From the NCBI GenBank assembly GCA_002104945.1, contig MCFH01000011.1:124001-188000 (forward strand): a stretch of 64,000 nt of DNA, written 5' to 3'. Shown here piece after piece: positions 48,501 through 64,000 of this stretch. Under the pieces are notes generated by a model that worked only from the letters and a program-made list of their open reading frames with translations, searched no databases and had not been told where the DNA came from. Position numbers and translations under genes: made by a program. Numbering within the stretch: position 1 is the stretch's first letter; each line of letters opens with the position of its first letter. The DNA comes from Piromyces finnis (taxonomy: Eukaryota > Neocallimastigomycota > Neocallimastigomycetes > Neocallimastigales > Neocallimastigaceae).

Positions 48501-50097
48501 TAATACTGAGCTCGTCTGCAATTGAAAAAGCAGTTGAAGTAAACTCTTTGGAAAGTTCATCTGTAGAAACATTAGGATCGTTGAATTTTGCTGAAAGTAT
48601 TTGGAATTTATTATGACTGAGAATAGATTCCTTTTCTTCAATACATTTTAATCTATTCCATTTCAGAATTTTCTTAGGAACATTAAAGTCATTAGAAAAA
48701 TCTTCCATAGGAATAATTTTACCATTAATAAGAAGTGGCTTATGGTCTGATACAGGATAAAAATTATTTATAAATGATCCTGAGTGAATAAGATCTTTCA
48801 TCTTCGAATTGATAAGAGCATGGTCAATGTCGGAAGATTGATCACCTCGAGTCCAAGAGATAGTCGACCCTCTAAGCGGAAGAATTTCCCAATCTCCTAA
48901 TCCATTAGTTGATAACCAGTTGGATAATTTTACTTTAGACATATTAAAATCACCAACAAGAATCGATGGATGGGATGAATGAGTTTGTAACCACAAGCGA
49001 ACTTCTAACTTTGCATGATCAACATAGATGTTGTGATGACTATGAGGCATATAAACATTTCCAATCGAGCATTTGAATCTATTCCAGAGACTAAAAGTAT
49101 AAATAGAAATAATATACTTTCCAGAGAAGTTTTCAAGTGAGGCTTGACATGAATTGTGAAAACCTAAATATAAACCTCTCATTCCCGGAACTGATTCGTC
49201 AGCTTTCTTGAAAAAGTGTCTATAGTTTCGCAAAGTAACACGACAAGGATAATCTGTATTCGATCCAGAACCATTACCAGTTTCTTGGAAACATAAAAAT
49301 AATGGTTTGAAAATAGCAGTGAAATAGCTAATACTATCTCTCTTTTCGTGATTCCACCCATTGGTGTTCCAACTAAGACAAAAAGAAAAGTTATCAGGCT
49401 TGTTGGATGAGGAAGAATCGTTGCTATTATTATTATAATTAAAGTCATCGTTATTAATGGATGATGCATCAGAGGAATAAGTAGAACTATTACTAGATGG
49501 CTGTGAAACTGAAGAACTATCAACTATTGAACTGTTATCAGAGTTGATAGAACTATTAGAATTAATTGTTGAATGTTGAGATTGAAATTGTGTTTGCTGT
49601 AGATCTGGAATATTTTCATGATGGGAAACTTGTTGAAGATCTTGTTGAAGATCTTGTTGAAGATCGGATTGTTGATGAGATTGTTGAACTGATTGTTGAA
49701 ATGATTGTTGAATAGAATGTTGATGTTTATTAGAAACTAAAATTTTACGTTTGAGAGTGGAAAAAGTGTATTTGTGATTCCTTCTACTACGAGCTGAAAA
49801 GGAAATTGAGGTAACTGAAAGTTTCTTCTTTAACATGTGTAAGATTTTAATACAATCTTTTGATGAACCATGAACCTTGACTAAGAAAAAGTGATCATTG
49901 AAAGTCTGAAAATATTTAACACTAATAACTGAATTAAATTTATCTTCTAGAATAACCTCGAGTTTTTCCCATAGCATATTTACTGACCATGATCGAATAC
50001 CACGGATAAAGAAGGAGCGAATATCATCTAAGGGGATACCATAAGACCGGGTACCACGTCTGATATAATTCTTGTCTTTAATATAAAGGACTGACAT
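45576..50097 (-). pseudogene. LINE polyprotein with multiple frameshifts (copy G)
   Basis: Starts normally and is open for about 1000 codons to the reverse transcriptase. It is then broken by single-base losses near 47120 (CAGGCCC for CAAGGCCC), 46956 (GACAATTC for GACAGATTC), 46686 (TTGAATAG for TTGAAATAG) and 46388 (GGTATCAT for GGTACTCAT). More occur in the Asn-rich part near 45980-46090. Endonuclease and reverse transcriptase motifs are otherwise conserved. Only deletions are seen, as in copy F. Confidence 0.85.
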
Positions 50098-50743
50098 GAT
50101 AATAAATTCTAATTAAAAATATTGAATATAAAATAAATACTAATAAAAATTATAAATATAACGTATATGGAAAAAAAATCTGTCTCTCTCTCTCTTCTTA
50201 AAAGTACTGGATAGAACAAAAATTGTTACGATGCTTTGTTTAAAGTTTCTTTTTTTTTGAATTCTAGTTGTAAATTTTCTTTAAAAATTCTAGTTTTGGT
50301 TTGTTGTTAGTAAATTCGATTCGCTTTTTGACACTAAAATTGTTTGACTTACTTTTCATTAAATATTTAAATTGGTAAAAAATTTGAATCAAGAATGTCG
50401 ACACCAGAAAGCTTGTGAATAGTATTTTTACATGATGTAGAGTGAATCAGTCTCTTACAAGAAACAATACAACAATAGCTACATGAATATAAAAATACAA
50501 TGCAAATGCTAAAGTTGACTACATTGGATTCTTACAAGAGAAGAGTAGTACTACATGAATACATGAATAAAAGAAAAAAATACAGCAACAAAATGTATTA
50601 CTCTTCTAATTAAATACTATACAAACTTACCTGAGTATCAAACATTCAACTTATTCATCAAATACTTAAATTCGATGAATAAAATGTTTTTTAATCGCTC
50701 AGTACCATGAGCTTAGTCCTAATAATTTTCCCTTGAAGACTAA

Positions 50744-50989
50744 CCAAGCATCCATTGCGCAATGCTTGGATTTAATTCTTTCTACTCTCTCAGTACCATG
50801 AGCATGAGTAGACCCCCTTGAGAAATTACATTTATTAAATAAATGAAGGCACGTTCCTAAGAGGGCACCAAGCATCCATTGCGCAATACTTGGATTTAAT
50901 TCTTTCTACTCTCTCAGTACCATGAGCATGAGTAGACCCCCTTGAGAAACTACATTTATTAAATAAATGAAGGCACGTTCCCAAGAGGG
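50744..50989 (-). repeat. Two 124-bp 5' UTR monomers (copy G)
   Basis: Units begin at 50744 and 50868. The outer end is GTTCCCAAGAGGG, the same boundary as copy B. Confidence 0.9.
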
Positions 50990-51707
50990 TATCAGGCTTG
51001 TTGGATGAGGAAGAATCGTTGCTATTATTATTATTATTAAAGTCATCGTTATTAATGGATGATGCATCAGAGGAATAAGTAGAACTATTACTAGATGGCT
51101 GTGAAACTGAAGAACTATCAACTATTGAACTGTTATCAGAGTTGATAGAACTATTAGAATTAATTGTTGAATGTTGAGATTGAAATTGTGTTTGCTGTAG
51201 ATCTGGAATATTTTCATGATGGGAAACTTGTTGAAGATCCTGTTGAAGATCTCGTTGAAGATCGGATTGTTGATGAGATTGTTGAACTGATTGTTGAACT
51301 GATTGTTGAAATGATTGTTGAATAGAATGTTGATGTTTATTAGAAACTAAAATTTTACGTTTGAGAGTGGAAAAAGTGTATTTGTGATTCCTTCTACTAC
51401 GAGCTGAAAAGGAAATTGAGGTAACTGAAAGTTTCTTCTTTAACATGTGTAAGATTTTAATACAATCTTTTGATGAACCATGAACCTTGACTAAGAAAAA
51501 GTGATCATTGAAAGTTTGAAAATATTTAACACTAATAACTGAATTAAATTTATCTTCTAGAATAACCTCGAGTTTTTCCCATAGCATATTTACTGACCAT
51601 GATCGAATACCACGGATAAAGAAGGAGCGAATATCATCTAAGGGGATACCATAAGACCGGGTACCACGTCTGATATAATTCTTATCTTTAATATAAAGGA
51701 CTGACAT
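50990..51707 (-). pseudogene. LINE polyprotein N-terminal fragment (copy H)
   Basis: About 240 codons matching the intact N-terminus, with the QQSVQQSVQQS repeat count of copy E and one Gln-to-Arg change (LQRDLQQ). The frame then runs into the 5' UTR of copy G and ends at 50835. No catalytic domain remains. Confidence 0.87.
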
Positions 51708-52353
51708 GATAATAAATTCTAATTAAAAAATATTGAATATAAAATAAATACTAATAAAAATTACAAATATAACGTATATGGAAAAAAATCTGTCTCTCTC
51801 TCTCTTCTTAAAAGTACTGGATAGTACAAAAATTGTTACGATGCTTTGTTTAAAGTTTCTTATTTTTTGAATTCTAGTTGTAAATTTTCTTTAAAAATTC
51901 TAGTTTTGGTTTGTTGTTAGTAAATTCGATTCGCTTTTTGACACTAAACTTGTTTGACTTTACTTTTCATTAAATATTTAAATTGGTAAAAAATTTGAAT
52001 CAAGAATGTCGACACCAGAAAGCTTGTGAATAGTATTTTTACATGATGTAGAGTGAATCAGTCTCTTACAAGAAACAATACAACAATAGCTACATGAATA
52101 TAAAAGTACAATGCAAATGCTAAAGTTGACTACATTGGATTCTTACAAGAGAAGAGTAGTACTACATGAATACATGAATAAAAGAAAAAATACAGCAACA
52201 AAATGTATTACTCTTCTAATTAAATACTATACAAACTTACCTAAAAAATCAAACATTCACTTACTCATCAAATACTTAAATTTGATGAATAAAATGTTTT
52301 TTAATCGCTCAGTACCATGAGCTTAGTCCTAATAATTTTCCCTTGAAGACTAA

Positions 52354-52599
52354 CCAAGCATCCATTGCGCAATGCTTGGATTTAATTCTTTCTACTCTCT
52401 CAGTACCATGAGCATGAGTAGACCCCCTTGAGAAATTACATTTATTAAATAAATGAAGGCACATTCCTAAGAGGGCACCAAGCATCCATTGCGCAATACT
52501 TGGATTTAATTCTTTCTACTCTCTCAGTACCATGAGCATGAGTAGACCCCCTTGAGAAACTACATTTATTAAATAAATGAAGGCACGTTCCCAAGAGGT
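52354..52599 (-). repeat. Two 124-bp 5' UTR monomers (copy H)
   Basis: Units begin at 52354 and 52478. The outer end is GTTCCCAAGAGG. Confidence 0.9.
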
Positions 52600-52661
52600 A
52601 TGCGCTGGCCCTCCTGGCCTGTCTTACTGTTTCTTCAGCATTGACACTCTTGGATGTTGCT
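52600..52661 (-). mobile_element. LINE 3'-coding fragment beside the tRNA gene
   Basis: On the - strand it encodes SVNAEETVRQARRASA of the LINE C-terminus with one base change. It is fused directly to the 5' end of copy H and stops 23 bp before the 3' end of the tRNA-Ala gene. Confidence 0.87.
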
Positions 52662-52676
52662 ATTATTAGCAATAAT

Positions 52677-52681
52677 AAAAA
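52677..52681 (-). terminator. RNA polymerase III terminator of tRNA-Ala
   Basis: A T5 run on the - strand, three bases beyond the discriminator base of the tRNA. Confidence 0.8.
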
Positions 52682-52684
52682 TAG

Positions 52685-52756
52685 TGGAGATATCGGGGAT
52701 CGAACCCGAGGCTTCTTGCATGCAAAGCAAGCACTCTACCACTGAGTTATATCCCC
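52685..52756 (-). tRNA. tRNA-Ala(UGC)
   Basis: A 72-nt cloverleaf without intron. The acceptor is GGGGATA paired with TATCTCC and includes the G3-U70 wobble pair that marks alanine tRNAs. The D-arm is ACTC/GAGT. The anticodon stem CTTGC/GCAAG carries loop TTTGCAT (anticodon TGC). The T-arm is TCGGG/CCCGA with loop TTCGATC. Discriminator is A. Internal B box GGTTCGATCC is present. CCA is not encoded, as expected for a nuclear gene. Confidence 0.97.
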
Positions 52757-53266
52757 AGCTTACTTACAATTAAATAGCAAATATTACAAATACTTTATAC
52801 ATTTCTATCATTTACTTTTAAATTATATTATTTTTAAAGTTATATATCAAATAATTAAAGAAATGAATATTCAAATAATACACCACACCAATTATACAAA
52901 TAAATTAATAATTATATGTATATATATTAATTTTACACACAAAATAAAAAAACAAAGAATTCAATATTTTGTTTTAAATATAAATTTTATTTTTCAAAAA
53001 TTTGTATTTGTTTGATTTTTTGTTTTTTTTAATGTTTTTAATTTTTTCTCATTTTAATTTTATAGAGTTTTTTTTGGAAAAGACACACATATATATTATT
53101 ATATATTTTGTTTTGTTTGTAGATTAATTTCATTTTTCTATTATTTAACTTTTAAATAAACTAATTAAAAAAATTTCATTCAAAATTTTTTTACTTATTT
53201 CATTTAAAATGGGCAAACAAATTATTTTGTTGGGGTTAAAGTTGATAAATTTAACAATTAAGCAAT
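52757..53266. other. Spacer between tRNA-Ala and the eEF1A 3' end
   Basis: AT-rich. It holds the upstream flank of the tRNA gene and the 3' UTR of the eEF1A gene. Nothing else was recognised. Confidence 0.6.
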
Positions 53267-54622
53267 TTACTTCTTCTTACCAGCGGCAGACTTGTCAACC
53301 TTTTCGACAGCCTTGATAACACCGACAGCGACGGTTTGTCTCATATCACGAACGGCGAAACGACCGAGTGGTGGGTATTCGACGAAGGTTTCGACACAGA
53401 GTGGCTTGGATGGAATTAACTTAACCATAGCGGCATCACCAGACTTGATGAACTTTGGGTTTTCTTCAAGAACCTTACCAGAACGACGGTCCATCTTTTG
53501 TTGAATTTCAGCGAATCTGCAAGCAATGTGAGCAGTGTGACAATCGAGAACTGGAGAGTAACCGTTGGCAATTTGACCTGGGTGGTTAATGACGATAACT
53601 TGAGCAGTGAAGGAAGCAGCTTCCTTGGCTGGGTCTCTCTTGGAGTCAGAGCAGACGTTACCACGACGGATTTCCTTAACGGAAACGTTCTTAACGTTGA
53701 AACCGACGTTATCACCTGGAACACCTTCAGCAAGGGATTCGTGGTGCATTTCAACAGACTTAACTTCAGTGGTAACACCAGTTGGAGCGAAAGTAACAAC
53801 CATACCTGGCTTGATGACACCAGTTTCAACACGACCGACTGGAACAGTACCAATACCACCGATCTTGTAGACATCTTGAAGTGGAAGACGGAGTGGCTTA
53901 TCGACTGGACGAGCTGGTGGTTCGACGGAGTCAATAGCTTCTAATAAAGTCTTACCAGTGAAGGAACCGGCCTTGGTTTCCTTGTTCCATCCCTTGTACC
54001 ATGGCATGTTGGTAGTGGCTTCAATCATGTTATCACCGTGCCATCCGGAAATTGGAACGAATGGAACAGTCTTTGGGTTGTAACCAGTCTTCTTAAGGAA
54101 GGAGGAAACTTCCTTAACGATTTCCTTGAAACGGGATTCGGACCACTTGGCAGTATCCATCTTGTTAACAGCAACAATGATTTGACGGACACCAAGAGTG
54201 TAGGCAAGAAGAGCGTGTTCACGAGTTTGACCATCCTTGGAGATACCAGCTTCGAATTCACCAGTACCGGCAGCAATAATAAGAATAGCACAATCGGCTT
54301 GAGAAGTACCAGTAATCATGTTCTTGATGAAGTCACGGTGACCTGGGGCATCAATAACGGTAACGTAGTACTTTGGAGTTTCGAACTTCCAGAGGGCAAT
54401 ATCAATGGTAATACCTCTTTCACGTTCAGCCTTAAGTTTATCAAGAACCCAGGCGTACTTGAAGGAACCCTTACCAAGATCAGCAGATTCCTTTTCGAAC
54501 TTTTCAATGGTACGCTTGTCGATACCACCGCACTTGTAAATTAAGTGACCGGTAGTGGTAGACTTACCAGAATCGACGTGACCAATAACGACAACGTTAA
54601 CGTGAGTCTTTTCCTTACCCAT
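53267..54622 (-). CDS. TEF1: Translation elongation factor eEF1A
   Basis: A 451-aa intronless protein that delivers aminoacyl-tRNA to the ribosome as a GTP complex. GTP-binding motifs are GHVDSGKST (P-loop, residues 14-22), DAPGHRDF near 91 and NKMD near 153. The switch region carries ERERGITID. Domains 2 and 3 follow with the conserved [14 protein letters not shown] and [15 protein letters not shown] segments, ending in a basic KKK tail. Length is close to the usual fungal 455-460. Codons end mostly in C or G, unlike every neighbour, as expected for one of the most highly expressed genes. It begins [15 protein letters not shown], so the start is secure. Confidence 0.99.
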   Translation of the reverse strand: MGKEKTHVNVVVIGHVDSGKSTTTGHLIYKCGGIDKRTIEKFEKESADLGKGSFKYAWVLDKLKAERERGITIDIALWKFETPKYYVTVIDAPGHRDFIKNMITGTSQADCAILIIAAGTGEFEAGISKDGQTREHALLAYTLGVRQIIVAVNKMDTAKWSESRFKEIVKEVSSFLKKTGYNPKTVPFVPISGWHGDNMIEATTNMPWYKGWNKETKAGSFTGKTLLEAIDSVEPPARPVDKPLRLPLQDVYKIGGIGTVPVGRVETGVIKPGMVVTFAPTGVTTEVKSVEMHHESLAEGVPGDNVGFNVKNVSVKEIRRGNVCSDSKRDPAKEAASFTAQVIVINHPGQIANGYSPVLDCHTAHIACRFAEIQQKMDRRSGKVLEENPKFIKSGDAAMVKLIPSKPLCVETFVEYPPLGRFAVRDMRQTVAVGVIKAVEKVDKSAAGKKK

Positions 54623-57508
54623 TTTATTTATTAAATTTAATTAGTTATTTAAGTATTAAACTAAATTAAGAGTGTGATTTTTAATCCTTGGGTGATTTTT
54701 TTGCTTTTATATGAGTTTTTCGTTACATTAATTTCTATATACGCCAATATTTGATTTTTAAACTCATAAAATATGATTGGCTAAATTAAAATAAAATTCC
54801 AATCATATTTCTATTTTTAATATTTGATGGAAAAAACCTATTTAACATATAATTTAACATATATTTAACTTTTTTTCGAGCCAATAATTTCATTAATTCA
54901 ATTTAAAAAAATATGGAGAATTAAATATGAATATATGTTATAATATATTGTATTTATTATATATTTTGACTACTAATATATAAATAACAAACTTTAATAT
55001 TAATTATATATATTAAATAAATGAAATTAGACCTTTATAAATAAATAACAATGATCATAATATATTGTTAATTAATTATTACATATATTATATTTACATC
55101 TATTTTTCCAATTTAAATAAGAGTATTAAAGTTATTATAATTTATGTATATTTTATATATATATATTTTTATATATTCTATATATAGAACTACGTACTAC
55201 AATTTGTACTGTTTAAATGTAGATTAAGTTTAATTGAATAGGTAATACATATTTGCAATATTTGCAAATATACTTAAATATATATATAACTAATACTTTT
55301 TTTTATTTAATATTTTATTGTTCAAACTACTTTAAAAATAAATGGTAAAGTTCAAAATAGTTAATTAATATATTGTATAATTAAAATTTCAAAATTATTA
55401 CAATATAACAAAAAAAAAAAAATAAATAAAAAAAAAAAGAGGGGAAGTAAAAAAAAAAAAATATTTGAATTATTTAATTCATAAATAAAAAGTATAGAAT
55501 ACTGTATGTGTATATTATGTATATTAAAAAACAATTTCAAACTAAAGACAGTTTAATAGTAATAAAATGAAGGTTAATGTTAATAAAAAAAGTAAAAGAA
55601 AAAAATTGAATAATTAGAAAAAACTCGTTAAGTAAAATAAAAAAAATTATAAAATGTAAGTGTTGTAGCAAACTTCAAATTAACACTTTATTAAATAATA
55701 AAGTTACAACAGTGGAAAAATCTTTAAGATTTTTTTTAAATATCTAAAATAAAATATTTAATAATAATAATAATAATACTTTTGTTATAATAAATAATCA
55801 TAATTAAAAAATTTATGATATAAATCAAACGAAAATGCAATTATTATAACTATTATGCTTTAAATGATTTAAAGCAAATGATATAAATATAATTAATATG
55901 TAATTGACAATTTTCTTTTGATGTAATTGAAAATTAAAATGTTAAAATGTTTCCAATAGATTAAATATTTTTTTAATTTTAAGAATTTATTAAAAGTATA
56001 ATAATTAGTAATTATAAAAGTTGTTTTTTTTTTTGTTTTTTTTTTTTTTGATGTTGAATAACAATCATAATTATATATATGAATGTTCATTATAGTATTA
56101 TGTTATTTAAAATTTAATAAAATTTAACAGATTATAACAAAAAAAAATAAAAAAGTAATTATAAAACTATAAAATGTATATATAAACATTGAATATGAAA
56201 TCAGATTATAAATAAATAAATAAAATTTTATTTTACTATAGATGGTTTTATAGTTTTATCTTATTTTATTTTTTTAACATTCATTAATCCTTATATTTCA
56301 ATTATATAGTTTAACAAGAACTTAACAAGAATAATTTATTCAAGGAATTTATAATAAATTTATTGGCTATATTAAAATCTAAATATAAAATATGAATAGT
56401 TTAATTTATAATTAGATTTATTATAGCAAATTTTGCGTGAATAAAAAAATTAGAAAACCAAATAGGAATATGTAATAATTATGTGATAATGGCATATACA
56501 TTTTATAAAAATAAAAAAATAAAATATAGTATCCCATTGAAAGAATTCTGTAAATATGAAAAAAAGTTCATTATAATAAATTAAATTTAACTTTAAAATT
56601 AGTTATTAAATTGTATATATATTTTAAAACATATATTTATAACTTTTATAATCAATAATCATTATTTAAAAAATTATTAAATTAATTTTAATTGAAAAAT
56701 AGCAACTCTTTATATTTAAAAAGCTGTAATTGCACAGTAAAAATAAAAAAGCATATATATAATTTATTATTCATTTCTAATAACCTATTGCTTATTTATT
56801 GTGAACTTTATAATTCAATTTTATTTACTTTTATTAATAAAAATCATTTTTTTATTTAATTTTATATATCTAATATTATTAAATCTTTTATTTGAGTAAT
56901 ATAAAGAAATTATTAAAGAAATTATTAATTATATATATAACACATTATTAAAATTATTTTATTATAAAAAATAATCAGAATGTTTAAAATTTAAAACTTT
57001 TTTGTATATTTTATTCTGTATATAAGTGTAATTATAATGAGTAGATTTTAAAGTTAATAAAATTAAAATTATTATTCTAACCTTTGATAAACTAATAATA
57101 AAAAAGATTTTGAATAACTATTAAACTCTAACCCTATATAATATTAAAATACGAAAATAAATATAATATATTTTATATTCTAATAGTATTATAATATTTA
57201 TTAATATAAAGTTATTTTATAATAATAAAAGTAAATAAATATTTGATAAAACCTTTGTAAATATAAACTCAATAAATATTTTAAGACAAGTTGTAATTAT
57301 TTTCTCAAATTCAATTATTGTATATTTAAAAATTTATTATATAGAAGATAAAATTATAGTTTTTATTTTGTAAATTTTTTTTGTAAAAAATTAAATTAAT
57401 TTTTATTTAGTAATTAAATTTAATTTATTTCAATAACAACAAACAACATAAATAAATTTTTATTAATAAAGAGAACGAAATAAATTTATTTTAAATTTCT
57501 ATAATTCT

Positions 57509-57545
<37 letters not shown>

Positions 57546-57644
57546 TAATTAAAATAATAATATTTTTTAATATATTATGAATTTCATATTTCTATAAATA
57601 TATATACTATAAAATAAATATTAATTTAATTAAATATAATTGTA
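54623..57644. other. 3-kb AT-rich region between divergent genes
   Basis: Contains the promoters of eEF1A (leftward) and of the androglobin-like gene (rightward). Very AT-rich, with (AT)n patches and an (AAT)n run at about 57511-57543. No TATA or other box can be assigned with confidence in this composition, and no coding segment was recognised. Confidence 0.55.
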
Positions 57645-63498
<5,854 letters not shown>

Positions 63499-64000
63499 AA
63501 ATCTATTTATACTTATATATATAAATAAAGAAAATATATTTAATTTATACCGACTTATTTTTTAGTTAATAACCAGGCAACTTGTTTTAAAATCTGTTAT
63601 TAATATAGAACTCCTTTTTTTTTTTTTTTAAATAGTATTTTTATGATAATCGAAATTAATAAAACTTTGTAAATAATAAGTTTATAAATTCATAGAATAT
63701 AAATATATTTTCTTTTTATGTATATTTTATTTTTTTATAACTTAAAATTTAGATTTTTATTACTATTACTTCTATTATTGTTATTATTATTGTTATTATT
63801 ATTATTTTTTTTAAAATAGTTTTTTAATAGGTGATTTTTTAATTTCTTATTAATTTATAATTGTGAAAAATAGATATCGAAAACGCATAATTATTAATTA
63901 ATTGGTATTATCAATATTTGATATGAAATAATTAATAATTATATATATATTACAGTGGTGTATATATAATTCTAGAATAGTTATTATAAGAGTGTAAAGT
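63499..64000. other. AT-rich 3' flank to the window end
   Basis: Follows the androglobin-like gene. Contains T-runs and (TTA)n near 63765-63808. No gene was recognised. Confidence 0.6.

Larger units (their letters stand above)
45313..50989 (-). mobile_element. LINE copy G: full-length with poly(A), frameshifted
   Basis: 5' UTR 50098-50989 with two monomers, coding region 45576-50097, 3' UTR to 45339 and a 26-nt poly(A) (T-run 45313-45338). Full length is about 5.65 kb. Its 5' end is fused to the truncated copy H at 50989/50990. Confidence 0.92.
50990..52599 (-). mobile_element. LINE copy H: 5' UTR and first 240 codons only
   Basis: Full 5' UTR (51708-52599) with two monomers, then coding sequence to SSSSNKPD, where it is cut and joined to the 5' end of copy G. 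It lacks a 3' end and poly(A). Its upstream end is joined to a 61-bp LINE 3'-coding fragment. Confidence 0.9.

Noticed and set aside
28790-52661. Repeated blocks considered as telomeric, CRISPR or satellite structure
   Set aside because: All units are explained by one LINE family and its 5' UTR monomers; no telomere-type or spacer-separated repeats.
53292-54544. Several long frames overlapping eEF1A on both strands
   Set aside because: Shadows created by the strong codon bias of eEF1A.

Overview
The window looks like nuclear DNA of an anaerobic gut fungus (Neocallimastigomycota). Composition is extremely AT-rich, with long poly(A)/poly(T) runs, (AAT)n and (ATT)n tracts, and Asn/Ser/Gln-rich proteins. 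Genes have short GT-AG introns, and the neighbours are fungal-type (eEF1A, a RhoGEF, an ArfGAP with UBA domains). A probable bacterial-type membrane protein and a ricin-lectin/DUF4874-DUF4832 secreted protein also fit that group. Genus cannot be told from the sequence.

Layout. 1-1737: 3' half of a LINE (non-LTR retrotransposon), + strand. 2055-3224: intronless HPP-like membrane protein, - strand. 5886-6881: C2H2 zinc-finger protein. 8436-10255: nine-exon stomatin-type SPFH protein with 10-nt and 14-nt micro-exons. 10955-14381: seven-exon ArfGAP with two UBA domains. 15786-20343: eight-exon DH-PH RhoGEF. 22919-23758: unrecognised membrane protein. 25503-28265: secreted ricin-like/DUF4874/DUF4832 protein. 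28790-52661: a 24-kb head-to-tail LINE array, all copies on the - strand: B, D, E, F, G and H plus short fragments. Only copy E (35836-41604) is full length with an intact 1508-aa ORF. 52685-52756: tRNA-Ala(UGC), 23 bp from the array. 53267-54622: eEF1A. 57645-63498: a twelve-exon androglobin-like gene. Splice models were made by hand, and each keeps reading frame through every junction.

Most interesting: the 57.6-63.5 kb gene aligns along its length with the animal androglobin architecture (calpain-like region, middle region, C-terminal region). However, the segment where androglobins carry their permuted globin and IQ motif is reduced to about 40 residues. It therefore looks like an androglobin without globin in a lineage that lives without oxygen but still makes flagellated zoospores. 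Second is the LINE array. Poly(A) tails run directly into 5'-truncated copies, the 5' UTRs carry one to three copies of a 124-bp monomer, and the array sits beside a tRNA gene. Third, the ArfGAP has glutamine where the catalytic arginine finger is expected.

The genes do not form a pathway. The ArfGAP, RhoGEF and stomatin-type protein are separate membrane-traffic or signalling genes. The LINE array and its 1-kb regulatory 5' ends are the only large repeated system.
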